From Rhodanobacteraceae bacterium (lineage in GTDB: Bacteria > Pseudomonadota > Gammaproteobacteria > Xanthomonadales > Rhodanobacteraceae), in the NCBI GenBank assembly GCA_027019085.1, contig JALUXG010000049.1, positions 62,001 through 126,000 on the forward strand: a DNA stretch of 64,000 nt, in the 5' to 3' direction. The translations under genes and the position numbers were made by a program. Of this stretch, positions 52,170 to 60,950 are shown in pieces (the stretch's first letter is position 1; each line of letters opens with the position of its first letter). Below the pieces are notes generated by a model. The model did not search any database. It saw only the letters and a program-made list of their open reading frames with translations, and was not told the DNA's origin.

Positions 52170-53345
52170 TCAGGAAACCCGGCAGAACGCAGCTTTCAGG
52201 TATCTCCCCTCAGGAACATTGGCGGCCACCGGGTGGTCGGGACCGGCGCCATGCATCTGCAGCATCTGGATATCGCGTCTGGCCGACAGGCCCACGCGGC
52301 GCAGCATGTCGAGAAAGTCGTTCTCGCCGACCAGGCCGGTGCACGAGCACGACAGCAGCAGGCCGCCCGGTGCCAGCGCGTCGATCGCGGTGCGGTTCAT
52401 GGCGAAGTACTTCTTCAGCGCCTGGGTCAGGCGGCGGCGGTCGCGGGTCAGCTTGGGCGGGTCGAGAACGATGGCATCGAAACGCTCGCCGCGCGCCACC
52501 GCGGCGCGCAGCCAGTCGAACAGGTCGGCGGCCTCGAAACGTACCTGGACCCCATTGGCCTCGGCATTGCGGCGGGCAATGTCGAGGATGCCGGCATCGG
52601 CATCCACGCCCACGGCTTCGCGGGCACCCGCCGCCATCGCCTGAATGGCAAAGCCACCGCTGTTGCAGCACAGGTCCAGTACCCGTCGGCCGCGTGCCAG
52701 TTCGGCGAAGCGGCGGCGGTTGTCGCGCTGGTCGGCGAAGAAACCGGTCTTGTGGCCCGCGCCCGGGGCGGCATGGAAGACAAGGCCGTGTTCGTGCACG
52801 CGAGCCGGCGGCGGCGTGTCGCCGGCATGGCAGTCGAAAGATTCCTGTTTTTGCACATGCTGTTCGGCGAAGGCGTAGATGCGTGCGTCGGGGAAATGAC
52901 TGCGCAGGGCTTCGTCGATGGCTTCGCGCAGGCGCCACATGCCGGCGGCGAAATATTCGGTCACCAGGGTGTCGCCGTAGCGGTCCACCACCAGGCCGGA
53001 CAGCCCGTCGCCCTCGCTGTTGACCACGCGCCAGGCGTCGCCCGCGGCATCGAGACCGAGCACTTCGCGCCGCAGGTGCACCGCACGGGTGATGCGCGAG
53101 GCCAGGAATTCGCCGTCGATGGATGCATCCGGTTCACCCGTCAACACGCGCAGTGCCACGCGCGCATGGCCGTTCCAGAAACCGTGGCCGAGAAAGCGCC
53201 CGGCGGCATCGACGATGCGCACCACGCTGCCCGGCGCAAGGTGTTTTGCGGGCTTGCGCACCTGCGAGGACCAGATCCACGGGTGACCGGGGAGACGTTC
53301 GGTGTTCAGCGTGATGGTGGGAATGTCGGTCTCGTTCATCGGCAT
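52170..53345 (-). CDS. rlmI: 23S rRNA (cytosine-5)-methyltransferase RlmI-like
   Basis: 391 aa. An N-terminal PUA-like domain (LPGHPWIWSSQVRK; PGSVVRIVDAAGRFLGHGFW), an EEHEE-like middle domain and a Rossmann methyltransferase: GRRVLDLCCNSGGFAIQAM (motif I), AVGVDADAGILDIARRNAEA and DAIVLDPPKLTRDRRRL, with the catalytic Cys region LLLSCSCTGLV. RlmI methylates C1962 of 23S rRNA. The start is ATG at 53345 or 53339. A family C array begins 61 bp upstream of the start. Confidence 0.92.
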   Translation of the reverse strand: MPMNETDIPTITLNTERLPGHPWIWSSQVRKPAKHLAPGSVVRIVDAAGRFLGHGFWNGHARVALRVLTGEPDASIDGEFLASRITRAVHLRREVLGLDAAGDAWRVVNSEGDGLSGLVVDRYGDTLVTEYFAAGMWRLREAIDEALRSHFPDARIYAFAEQHVQKQESFDCHAGDTPPPARVHEHGLVFHAAPGAGHKTGFFADQRDNRRRFAELARGRRVLDLCCNSGGFAIQAMAAGAREAVGVDADAGILDIARRNAEANGVQVRFEAADLFDWLRAAVARGERFDAIVLDPPKLTRDRRRLTQALKKYFAMNRTAIDALAPGGLLLSCSCTGLVGENDFLDMLRRVGLSARRDIQMLQMHGAGPDHPVAANVPEGRYLKAAFCRVS

Positions 53346-53405
53346 ATTCTAGATGCCCGACCGCAGGGCAGACAGCGTTCGCCCCACAACACGCGCGAAG
53401 AAGGG

Positions 53406-53741
53406 GTAGGGCGGGCACCGTCCGCCGTGGCCGGATGCCTGCCGCAAGGTTTCCGGCGGACCGTGTCCGCCCTACGGCCTGCGCGGAGGAGGGGTAGGGC
53501 GGGCACCGTCCGCCGTGGCCGGATGCCTGGCGCAAGGTGTTTCGGCGGACCGTGTCCGCCCTACGGCCTGCGCGGAGGAGGGGTAGGGCGGGCACCGTCC
53601 GCCATGGCCGGATGTCTGGCGCAAGGTTTTCGGCGGACCGTGTCCGCCCTACGGCCTGCGCGAAGGAGGGGTAGGGCGGGCACCGTCCGCCGTGGCCGGA
53701 TGTCTGCCGCAAGGTTTTTCGGCGGACCGTGTCCGCCCTAC
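53406..53741. repeat. Family C REP array to the left of the RAYT gene
   Basis: Four units of 88-89 bp, with GTAG heads at 53406, 53494, 53583 and 53671. Each unit holds a forward GTAGGGCGGGCACCGTCCGCC, a spacer (GTGGCCGGATGYCTG and so on), an inverted GGCGGACCGTGTCCGCCCTAC and a short GC-rich linker. Each unit is thus a converging REP pair, a BIME-like element. The last inverted REP ends 80 bp before the RAYT start codon. Confidence 0.92.
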
Positions 53742-53821
53742 GTTGTGAACGTGATGCGCCTACGGGGCGGCGGGAAGGAATCCGGTATACGGTGTGATCG
53801 CCATGTTGCCAACATCCCGTC

Positions 53822-54346
53822 ATGCCCAATTACCGACGAAGCCGGATTGCGGGAGCGACGTATTTTTTCACCGTGGTGACGGCCCGCCGACGCCCGATTC
53901 TCGATGAACCGGATGCCGTGGCCGCTCTTCGCGCGAGCGTGGTCGAGGTTCGCCATGACCTTCCCTTTCAGATTGAAGCGTGGGTGGTACTGCCCGACCA
54001 CATGCATGCGATCTGGACGCTTCCGGAGGGCGACAAGGATTTCTCGAAACGCTGGGGAAGGATCAAGGCCGGATTCGTGCGCAGCGGCGTGATCGCCCAT
54101 CGGTCCGGGCATCGCCGTGCGGCAGGTATATGGCAACCGCGCTTCTGGGAACATCGCATTCGCGATACACGTGATTTTTCCGTACATATGGATTACCTGC
54201 ACTACAACCCGGTCAAGCATGGCTTGGTCAGCCATGTGGCTGATTGGCCGTATTCCAGTTTTCACCGATGTGTTGAACGCGGATGGTACCCGCTGGATTG
54301 GGGAGGCCAGGTTCCGGAAGAACCGCAATGTTCGGTCGGCGAGTAG
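53822..54346 (+). CDS. REP-associated tyrosine transposase (RAYT), Y1/HUH family
   Basis: 174 aa, the usual RAYT size. The HUH metal motif is in VVLPDHMHAIW (His60, His62), and the catalytic Tyr is in MDYLHYNPVKHGL (Tyr125 or Tyr128). N-terminus PNYRRSRIAGATYFFTVV and the WPYSSFH stretch near the C-terminus are also typical of this IS200-related family. RAYTs are domesticated single-copy relatives of IS200/IS605 TnpA that bind and cut REP hairpins with a GTAG foot. It sits inside an array of GTAG-headed family C REPs, its probable substrates, and its own TAG stop lies in a GTAG (54343-54346). Confidence 0.95.
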   Translation: MPNYRRSRIAGATYFFTVVTARRRPILDEPDAVAALRASVVEVRHDLPFQIEAWVVLPDHMHAIWTLPEGDKDFSKRWGRIKAGFVRSGVIAHRSGHRRAAGIWQPRFWEHRIRDTRDFSVHMDYLHYNPVKHGLVSHVADWPYSSFHRCVERGWYPLDWGGQVPEEPQCSVGE

Positions 54347-54353
54347 GGTTTCC

Positions 54354-54862
54354 GGCGGACCGTGTCCGCCCTACGGCCTGCGCGAAGGAGGGGTAGGGCG
54401 GGCACCGTCCGCCGTGGCCGGATGCCCGCCGCAAGGTTTCCGGCGGACCGTGTCCGCCCTACGGCCTGCGCGGAGGAGGGGTAGGGCGGGCACCGTCCGC
54501 CATGGCGGGATGCCTGGCGCAAGGTGTTTCGGCGGACCGTGTCCGCCCTACGGCCTGCGCGGAGGAGGGGTAGGGCGGGCATCGTCCGCCATGGCCGGAT
54601 GCCTGGCGCAAGGTGTTTCGGCGGACCGTGTCCGCCCTACGACATGCGCGGAGGAGGGGGTAGGGCGGGCATCGTCCGCCATGGCCGGATGCCTGGCGCA
54701 AGGTGTTTCGGCGGACCGTGTCCGCCCTACGACATGCGCGGAGGAGGGGGTAGGGCGGGCATCGTCCGCCGTGGCGGGATGCCTGGCGCAAGGTGTTTCG
54801 GCGGACCGTGTCCGCCCTACGGCATGCGCGGAGGAGGGTGTAGGGCGGGCATCGTCCGCCGT
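54354..54862. repeat. Family C REP array to the right of the RAYT gene
   Basis: Begins with an inverted REP (54354-54374) identical to the one at 53721-53741 on the left side of the RAYT. GTAG heads follow at 54393, 54481, 54570, 54660, 54750 and 54840, giving periods of 88, 89, 90, 90 and 90 bp. The last three or four units share private variants (GGGCATCG instead of GGGCACCG; GACATGCGCGG linker), consistent with local tandem duplication. The array ends 4 bp before the srkA stop codon. Confidence 0.92.
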
Positions 54863-54865
54863 GCC

Positions 54866-55819
54866 TCAGGTCATCGCAGCGGTGGCTTCGCCCAGATCGT
54901 CGATGTGCTCCTGCCACCAGCGCGCTTGGGCAGCGTAGGGAAAGGCGGCGGGAAATGCCGGGTCGCGCCAGCGTTGCGCGATCCAGCCGCCGTGATGGGC
55001 CAGGCGCATGGCGCGCAGGGCGGGAATCAAGGCGAGTGCGCCGGGTTCAAGGTCGGCGAACTGGGCATAGCCTTCCAGCAGTGCATCCAGGCCGTGCGCA
55101 TCCTGGGCCAGCATCCACAGGTCCTGCATGGCCGGCCCGTTGCGCGCGTCGTCGAGGTCGACGAAGTGCGGGCCGGCGTCGGTCCACAGGATGTTGCCGG
55201 GATGACAGTCGCCATGCAGGCGCAGGGTGCGCTGCGGTCCGGCCGCCGCGAAACGCTCGGCAACGGCGGCATCGAGGCGAGCTACCGCGTCGCGGTAGGG
55301 CGTTTGCAAATGGCCGGGAATCAGACCGGAGGCGAGTGCCGCGCGCGCCGGCGCCTCGATCATCGCCTCGCGGTCGAAGCCGGGGCGATGGCGGAACGGG
55401 TGGCGCGCGCCGATGCCGTGCATGCGACCCAGCAGGCGACCCATCCAGGCCAGGTGGTCGTCCGATTCCAGCTCGGGGGCGCGACCGCCGCGACGCGGAT
55501 AAAGGGCATAACGGAAACCGGCGTGCTGCAGCAGGCTGCGACCGTCCAGGCGCAGCGGCGCCACCACCGGCAGCTCGGCATCGGCCAGTTGCTGGCTGAA
55601 CTCATGCTCCTCGGCGATGGTCGCGTCGCTCCAGCGACCGGGGCGGTAGAACTTCGCCACCACGAAGTCACCGTCCTCGAGCCCGATCTGGTAGACGCGG
55701 TTTTCGTAGCTGTTGAGTGCCAGCAGGCGGCCGTTGCTGCGCAGTCCCGTGGCGTCGACGGCATCGAGCACGCAATCGGGCGTCAGGCCGGTATAGGGGG
55801 TGTGATCCGGGTCGCACAT
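54866..55819 (-). CDS. srkA: Stress response kinase A (SrkA/YihE/RdoA)
   Basis: 317 aa from the ATG at 55819 (MCDPDHTPY). An aminoglycoside-phosphotransferase-like kinase: NSYENRVYQIGLEDGDFVVA, KFYRPGRWSD, EEHEFSQQLADAELPVVAPL, the catalytic loop LRLHGDCHPGNILWTD and metal-binding FVDLDDARNGPAMQDLWML. The family phosphorylates Ser/Thr in proteins and protects E. coli from stress-induced death. It follows the thioesterase gene by 5 bp on the same strand; a family C array lies directly downstream. Confidence 0.93.
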   Translation of the reverse strand: MCDPDHTPYTGLTPDCVLDAVDATGLRSNGRLLALNSYENRVYQIGLEDGDFVVAKFYRPGRWSDATIAEEHEFSQQLADAELPVVAPLRLDGRSLLQHAGFRYALYPRRGGRAPELESDDHLAWMGRLLGRMHGIGARHPFRHRPGFDREAMIEAPARAALASGLIPGHLQTPYRDAVARLDAAVAERFAAAGPQRTLRLHGDCHPGNILWTDAGPHFVDLDDARNGPAMQDLWMLAQDAHGLDALLEGYAQFADLEPGALALIPALRAMRLAHHGGWIAQRWRDPAFPAAFPYAAQARWWQEHIDDLGEATAAMT

Positions 55820-55824
55820 CGGCT

Positions 55825-56262
55825 TCAGGAGCCGATCGCGCGGCGCGGCACCACGGCCATGGTCAGGCGCGCCACGCACACCAGGTGCCCGTTCTCGTCC
55901 TCGATCCGGATCTCCCATACCTGCGTGCTGCGGCCGATGTGCAGGGCCCGTGCGGTTCCCGTGACAGTGCCGCTGCGCACGGCACGCACGTGGTTGGCAT
56001 TGATGTCCAGGCCCACGGTGACGAAGGCGTCGGTATCGATGCAGTGCATCGCCGCGCTGCTGCCCAGGGTTTCGGCCAGTGCCACCGAGGCGCCGCCATG
56101 CAGGATGCCGTACGGCTGGTGGGTGCGTGCATCGACCGGCATGGTGCCGCGCAGAAAGTCTTCGCCCACTTCGGTGAAGCGGATGCCCAGGCGCTGCATC
56201 AGGGTGTTTTCGTTCCAGCCGTTGAGCCGGTCCAGGTCAGGTTGTTGCGTCCACACGGTCAT
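55825..56262 (-). CDS. Hotdog-fold acyl-CoA thioesterase, YdiI/MenI type
   Basis: 145 aa from the ATG at 56262 (MTVWTQQPD). Single hotdog domain: NTLMQRLGIRFTEVGEDFLR, the active-site region HQPYGILHGGASVALAETLG with catalytic Glu, and VGLDINANHVRAVRSGTVTG. The family hydrolyses aromatic or DHNA-CoA thioesters; without menaquinone genes nearby, the substrate is open. It is divergent from the 2Fe-2S reductase gene (86 bp) and 5 bp upstream of srkA. Confidence 0.91.
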   Translation of the reverse strand: MTVWTQQPDLDRLNGWNENTLMQRLGIRFTEVGEDFLRGTMPVDARTHQPYGILHGGASVALAETLGSSAAMHCIDTDAFVTVGLDINANHVRAVRSGTVTGTARALHIGRSTQVWEIRIEDENGHLVCVARLTMAVVPRRAIGS

Positions 56263-56348
56263 GGCTGCCTGGGGTTCGGAAACAATGCGCATTGTCGCGC
56301 ACCGGCCGGATTGGCGACAATGCACGTATTCGCATTGCTGGGATTCCC

Positions 56349-57407
56349 GTGCCGCATATCGTCACCCTCAAGGCCAGTGGCCATCGTTTTGCCGTCGAGG
56401 ACGGGGAGACCGTACTGCAAGCCGCGCAACGCGCCGGCCTGGCCCTGTCGTATTCGTGCCGGGCCGGATTGTGTGGCAGTTGCAAGGCTATCGTGCTGGA
56501 AGGTCGCTGCCATTATCCGCACAACCCGCCTTCGGCGCTGAACGCCGCCGAGCAGGCACGCCATGCCGCTTTGCTGTGCCAGGCGGTGCCGCTGACTGAC
56601 CTGCTGCTGGAAGTGCGCGAGGTGGCTTCGGTCGAGGACATGCCGCGGCAGCAGATCTCGGTACGCGTCAGTGCCCGCGATCGCCTGGCCCCGGACGTCA
56701 TGCGCCTGCAGCTGCAGCCGGTCGCCGGCGCGCGCATGCGCTGGTTGCCGGGCCAGTATGTCGAGGTGCTGCTCGAGGACAGCAAGCGCCGCGCCTTTTC
56801 CCTGGCACGCGCACCGCACGAAGGCAGCGAACTGGAAGTGCATGTGCGTCATGTCGCCGGCGGCGGGTTCACCTCCTGGGTGTTCGACGGCCTGGCGATC
56901 GGAGACACGCTGCGGGTGGAAGGGCCGTTCGGCACCTTCGTGCCACGCGAGGATTCGGAGCGGCCGATGGTACTGGTGGCCGGGGGTACCGGTTTTGCCC
57001 CGGTCAAGGCGATCATTGAGCATTTCCTGCACCTGGGTGCACGGCGGCCGATGCATCTGTACTGGGGCGCGCGCACTGACGCCGACCTGTACCTGCGGCC
57101 ATTGCCCGAACGCTGGGCTGCCGTGGTGCCGACGCTGGATTTTCACCCCGTGATTTCCGATGCCATGGAGGCCGAACGTGCCGGCACCCGGTGCGGGCTG
57201 GTGCATGAGGCGGTGCTGGAGGATTTTCCCGACCTTTCCGGCCACGATGTCTACATGTGCGGGCCGCCGGCCCTGATCGATGCCGGACGGCGCACGTTCG
57301 TCGAGGCAGGGCTGCCCGAGGCCCGCCTGTACTACGACTCGTTCGATTACGCGCCCGAGGTGCTGGCGCGCATACTCGATGCGCGCGCCGGGATCCACGG
57401 CATGTAG
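56349..57407 (+). CDS. 2Fe-2S ferredoxin-type NAD(P)H:flavin oxidoreductase (CDP-6-deoxy-glucoseen reductase-like)
   Basis: 352 aa from a GTG at 56349 (VPHIVTLKASGHRF). Plant-type 2Fe-2S domain first: CRAGLCGSCKAIVLEG, with the fourth Cys in ALLCQAVP. Then an FAD-binding barrel (LPGQYVEVLLEDSKRRAFSL) and an NAD domain (VLVAGGTGFAPVKAIIEHFL; VYMCGPPALIDAGR). The order ferredoxin-FAD-NAD matches AscD/RfbI and the reductase parts of some mono-oxygenases. The partner is not obvious; no oxygenase or deoxysugar genes are nearby. Confidence 0.88.
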   Translation: MPHIVTLKASGHRFAVEDGETVLQAAQRAGLALSYSCRAGLCGSCKAIVLEGRCHYPHNPPSALNAAEQARHAALLCQAVPLTDLLLEVREVASVEDMPRQQISVRVSARDRLAPDVMRLQLQPVAGARMRWLPGQYVEVLLEDSKRRAFSLARAPHEGSELEVHVRHVAGGGFTSWVFDGLAIGDTLRVEGPFGTFVPREDSERPMVLVAGGTGFAPVKAIIEHFLHLGARRPMHLYWGARTDADLYLRPLPERWAAVVPTLDFHPVISDAMEAERAGTRCGLVHEAVLEDFPDLSGHDVYMCGPPALIDAGRRTFVEAGLPEARLYYDSFDYAPEVLARILDARAGIHGM

Positions 57408-57417
57408 CGCACAGGGC

Positions 57418-57861
57418 TCAGCGCTTTCCGGTGGCCATCGGCATGTTGGCCTGGCGCCAGGAATGCATGCCGCCATGCAGGATGTGCACGCGCGTGAAAC
57501 CGGCCTTGACCAGCCGCTGTGCGGCGCCCTTCGCGGTCTGGCCGGTCCTGCAGACCACCACGATGGGCAGGTCCCGGGCCTTGGCAAGATTCTTGTTTTC
57601 CGGATCGAACTGGCTCATGGCGACATGGCGCGAGCCGGGGATGTGGCCCTGCTCGAAGTTGGCATGGGGCGATATATCCACCACCAGCGCGTTCTCGCGG
57701 TTGATCAGCAGGGTCACTTCGGACGGGTTGATCGACTTGAATTTCTGCGCGAGGCGCAGGATCTCGCCGACGATCAGCGCCACCACCAGGATCGCGAACA
57801 ACGCGCTGAGCCAGGGGTGGTTGCCGACGAATTCGGGCAACTTGTGGAAAAAATCACTCAT
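57418..57861 (-). CDS. Membrane-anchored rhodanese-like protein, YibN type
   Basis: 147 aa. One N-terminal membrane helix (WLSALFAILVVALIVGEILR) and a rhodanese domain with INRENALVVDISPHANFEQG, HIPGSRHVAMSQ and the active-site loop VVVCRTGQTAKGAA containing the catalytic Cys. E. coli YibN has the same layout. Probably handles sulfur transfer at the membrane. Converges on the 2Fe-2S reductase gene. Confidence 0.91.
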   Translation of the reverse strand: MSDFFHKLPEFVGNHPWLSALFAILVVALIVGEILRLAQKFKSINPSEVTLLINRENALVVDISPHANFEQGHIPGSRHVAMSQFDPENKNLAKARDLPIVVVCRTGQTAKGAAQRLVKAGFTRVHILHGGMHSWRQANMPMATGKR

Positions 57862-57941
57862 GAAAGGGTCCGTGCGGGCGTCGATGCGCCGGAAGGCAGC
57901 GGTGCATTATCCGGTAGTGCCGGACGCAGCGCAAAGGATGT

Positions 57942-58367
57942 TCACTGGGACGGCGTGATGTCGGGCAGGCCGCTGGTCAGCCACCAGTGCCGGGTGTCGG
58001 GGTCATAGCGCCAGGTCTGGCGGTCGATGATGGTGCGCTCGGTCTGGGTGTGCACGTTGATCAGGCCGATGCGCACCACCTGCTTGACCTTGTATTTCCC
58101 GACGGGGACCGGGCCGTTGCCGGCATCGTATTCGCTGACGCGCACCTGCCGGTAGCGCGCCATGTCCAGGTCGCTGAGCGGATGCGCGTTGCGGTAGGCC
58201 GGGTCGAGGAAGGACACCGCCTGGGCAAACGTACCCCAGCGCACCGTGGCGGCGTATGCGGTCAGCGTGGTTTGCAGGCTCCGATCGCGACGGTCGGTGG
58301 CGCATCCGGCAAGGATCATCAGCAGCGCCAGCGCAGAGGCGGCGAGGAACGTGCGGCGGTGGCCCAT
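57942..58367 (-). CDS. Small lipoprotein of unknown function
   Basis: 141 aa. Lipoprotein signal with a lipobox at LAGCATD (Cys about residue 22). The mature part has a mixed alpha/beta pattern (LTAYAATVRWGTFAQAVSFL; YKVKQVVRIGLINVHTQTER; QTWRYDPDTRHWWLTSGLPD), which recalls a small NTF2-like or DUF fold, but I cannot assign a family. It lies 3 bp downstream of the YiiD-like thioesterase gene and is probably co-transcribed with it. Confidence 0.8.
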   Translation of the reverse strand: MGHRRTFLAASALALLMILAGCATDRRDRSLQTTLTAYAATVRWGTFAQAVSFLDPAYRNAHPLSDLDMARYRQVRVSEYDAGNGPVPVGKYKVKQVVRIGLINVHTQTERTIIDRQTWRYDPDTRHWWLTSGLPDITPSQ

Positions 58368-58370
58368 GGG

Positions 58371-58889
58371 TCACGTGTCTCCGGCAGTCGGTTGCTGCGA
58401 TTGTGCCGCATGTGCGTCCTGCGTGCGCAGCCGCGCGGCAAAACGCGCCTCCAGCGTCGCGGCCACGCCATCGCCGGTCAGGATACGGCATGGCACCGAG
58501 ATGCGCGCCCGGCCTCGCGATGCCAGGGTGTCCAGGAAGGCTGCACAGTCGGCCTCAGGGTCCAGTTGTGCCTCCGCACGCAGGTCCTCCCATACCGGCT
58601 TGAGGTAGCGCACGTGTGAATCGGCGACGAACACGTCGCAGTCGTGGCCGTGCTCGCGAAGCATCAACTCGACCAGCGCCCAGCCGGCCAGGGTCATCAG
58701 GCTGGTCAGGCTGCCGCCGAACGCGCAGCCCTTGTCGTTGACGTGGGCAGCGAGCGGCGCACCCAGCAGCAGATGTCCCGTGTCATGGGCGAGGATGCGC
58801 AGCTGCATGGCGCGGACCGGGGCGATGTTTTCAAGCATGAAACGTTCGAGCGCACGCGCCGGGGCAGGAAGGTCAACAGGTTCGGTCAT
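58371..58889 (-). CDS. YiiD C-terminal-type thioesterase domain protein
   Basis: 172 aa. Hotdog fold of the putative thioesterase (YiiD_C) family: LGAPLAAHVNDKGCAFGGSL, TSLMTLAGWALVELMLREHG and VFVADSHVRYLKPVWEDLRA. In E. coli the domain is fused behind an acetyltransferase (YiiD/FabY); here it stands alone. Probably acts on acyl-CoA or acyl-ACP; substrate unknown. It is divergent from hemD. Confidence 0.86.
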   Translation of the reverse strand: MTEPVDLPAPARALERFMLENIAPVRAMQLRILAHDTGHLLLGAPLAAHVNDKGCAFGGSLTSLMTLAGWALVELMLREHGHDCDVFVADSHVRYLKPVWEDLRAEAQLDPEADCAAFLDTLASRGRARISVPCRILTGDGVAATLEARFAARLRTQDAHAAQSQQPTAGDT

Positions 58890-59024
58890 CAGCCGGGGTC
58901 ATCCGCAATCCAGGGTCGAAGGGCATCATAAAGGACGAATCCTGCCTGCTGCTTGACCGGGGAGATGCTGCGCAAGCCGGAAGGTGTGCTGCGTTTACGG
59001 CGCGAGTGCGGGTAGCATCGGGGC

Positions 59025-59831
59025 ATGTCTTGTCCTTCTGCTCCGTTGACCGGCATCGAGGTCGTGATCACCCGCCCTGTCGACAGCGCCGGGCCGCTGG
59101 TACGGCGGGTACGCGCGATGGGTGGCATACCACGCCGCCTGCCCGGCCTGTCCCTGCGTGCGATGCCGGCCGAAGCGGCGCGCGCTGCCTGGCAGGCGGC
59201 GCAGGGGTGCGAACTTCTGCTGTTCACCAGTCCGGCGGCGGTGCGACACGCCATCGCGCTGGCGCCGCTGGATTCAGCGGCACGCGTGCTGGCCGTGGGC
59301 CGCGGTACCCGCGATGTCCTGTGGCGTGCCGGATGCACAGGCGTGCAATCGCCGCCGGCCGGCCATGAACGCAGCGAAGGCCTGCTGACGCATCCCTGGC
59401 TGCAACAGGTAGATGGCATGCGCATTGGCCTGGTCACCGCACCGGGCGGTCGCGACATCATGGAGCGCGCGCTGGCAAGGCTGGGCGCCCACATCGTGCG
59501 TGCCGATGTCTACCGGCGCGTCCCGCCGCGCCTGACACGTCGCCATCAGGCCATGGTGCAGGCACTGACGCCGGATGCGCTGGTCCTGTTGAGCAGTGCG
59601 CAGGCGCTTGACCACTTGCTGGCTGCGCTGGAGGCCCCTGCGCGCCAGCGCCTGCTGTCCTGTCGCATGGTGGTCAGCAGCGAGCGCCTTGCGGACCATG
59701 TGCGGCAGGCCGGGTGCGAGCGCATCGTGCGCGCCGCATCGGCTGCACCGGCGGACCTCGTGGACGCCGGGATGCAGGCCGTGCACGAAGCGGCAAGCTG
59801 CTCTATGGCCGTCACGCCGCACTCGGGCTAG
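59025..59831 (+). CDS. hemD: Uroporphyrinogen-III synthase
   Basis: 268 aa. Closes hydroxymethylbilane into uroporphyrinogen III in haem synthesis. The family is poorly conserved but recognisable here by IEVVITRPVDSAGPLVRRVR, CELLLFTSPAAVRHAIAL, VLAVGRGTRDVLWRAG, HERSEGLLTHPWL and RADVYRRVPP, followed by LVLLSSAQALDHLL and VVSSERLADHVRQAGCERIV. First gene of hemD-hemX-hemY, 9 bp before hemX. hemC, the usual upstream partner, is not here. Confidence 0.9.
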   Translation: MSCPSAPLTGIEVVITRPVDSAGPLVRRVRAMGGIPRRLPGLSLRAMPAEAARAAWQAAQGCELLLFTSPAAVRHAIALAPLDSAARVLAVGRGTRDVLWRAGCTGVQSPPAGHERSEGLLTHPWLQQVDGMRIGLVTAPGGRDIMERALARLGAHIVRADVYRRVPPRLTRRHQAMVQALTPDALVLLSSAQALDHLLAALEAPARQRLLSCRMVVSSERLADHVRQAGCERIVRAASAAPADLVDAGMQAVHEAASCSMAVTPHSG

Positions 59832-59840
59832 CATGGGCGC

Positions 59841-60950
59841 ATGAGCGCATCCGAACACGATTCCTCCTCCTCGGCGCCGGCTCCGGACAAAGGCGCCGGC
59901 AAATCGGCAAGCCCGTCCTCCGCCAGGCCTGCGCGGCGCGGGATTGGCCTGGCCGGTCTGGCCGTGGTGCTGGCCCTGGTGGCGCTTTTGCTGGCCGGTT
60001 ACGGCAGTTGGCGTGCCTGGCTGCAGCATCAGGGCGGCGAACGTGACAACCGTATCCTGACCTCGTTGCAGCAGCGCGTGGATGCGATGCGGGCCGGGAT
60101 CGATGCACAGCAGTCTGGCATGCAGTCGCTGCAGCAACAGGTGCAGATCGCGCAGCAGCAGTCCCAGTCCCTGGGGGTGCAGGTGCAGGGTCTGTCCGAT
60201 CGCAGCCGCAGCCTGGAAAATGCCGTGGCCGGACTGACCGCGCGCGAGCAGTCGGGGCGTGACACCGTGCGCCTGGACGAGGCCGGCATGCTGCTGCAGA
60301 TGGCCGGCGAACGCTATGCGCTGTTCCATGACACCGAAGGCACCCTGCGCGCACTGCAGCAGGCCGACCACGTGTTGGCGCAGGTCGAGGATCCGGCCTA
60401 TGCCGCTGTCCGCCAGACTTTGGCGGAAGAACGCAAGGCACTGGCGGCCACGCATCCCGAGCAGCGTCGCCAGGATCTGGATGCCCTGTCGCACATGCGC
60501 GCGGAGTCGGCATCCTTGCCGCTGCGCCCGGCAGCTTCACTCCCGGCAACGCCCGGACACGGTTTCTGGGGCCGTGTGCGGCAGGCGTTTTCGGGACTGG
60601 TGCAGGTTCAGCGTGAGGATGCCTACACCCCGGCGCGCCGGGCCCTGGCGCGCGACCTGCTGACGCTGGACCTGGCACAGGCCCAGTCCGCCTTGCTGGC
60701 CTGGGATGGACCGGGTTACCGGCAGGCGCTGGATCGGGCGCAGACACGGCTGGAGCGCGCATTCGATCCGGAAGACCCGGCCGTGCGCCGGATGCGCGCG
60801 CAACTGGACCGGATGCGCAAACAGCCGACACCGCCGGCACCGCAGCTGGGCGCGGCGTGGACCCAGCTGCACAACCTGCGCGTGATCCATGAAGCCAGCG
60901 GACCGGCCACGCCGGCCACGACGTCCACGCCGGAAGGCGGTCGCCCATGA
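59841..60950 (+). CDS. hemX: HemX-like protein (uroporphyrinogen-III C-methyltransferase homologue)
   Basis: 369 aa. Cytoplasmic N-terminal segment of about 35 residues, one membrane helix (GIGLAGLAVVLALVALLLAG), a Gln-rich coiled-coil (about 65-135: ILTSLQQRVDAMRAGIDAQQ onward), then a helical periplasmic domain (LLQMAGERYALFHDTEGTLR; EDAYTPARRALARDLLTLDL). It is often annotated as a methyltransferase but has no such domain. It overlaps hemY by 4 bp. Confidence 0.9.
   Translation: MSASEHDSSSSAPAPDKGAGKSASPSSARPARRGIGLAGLAVVLALVALLLAGYGSWRAWLQHQGGERDNRILTSLQQRVDAMRAGIDAQQSGMQSLQQQVQIAQQQSQSLGVQVQGLSDRSRSLENAVAGLTAREQSGRDTVRLDEAGMLLQMAGERYALFHDTEGTLRALQQADHVLAQVEDPAYAAVRQTLAEERKALAATHPEQRRQDLDALSHMRAESASLPLRPAASLPATPGHGFWGRVRQAFSGLVQVQREDAYTPARRALARDLLTLDLAQAQSALLAWDGPGYRQALDRAQTRLERAFDPEDPAVRRMRAQLDRMRKQPTPPAPQLGAAWTQLHNLRVIHEASGPATPATTSTPEGGRP

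Noticed and set aside
53406-54862. Regular repeats considered as a CRISPR array
   Set aside because: The spacers are themselves repeated, units contain inverted pairs and the element is a GTAG-headed hairpin next to a RAYT, so these are REP/BIME units and not CRISPR repeats.
59841-60950. Annotation as an active uroporphyrinogen-III methyltransferase
   Set aside because: No SAM-binding tetrapyrrole methylase motifs; the protein is a membrane-anchored coiled-coil HemX type.
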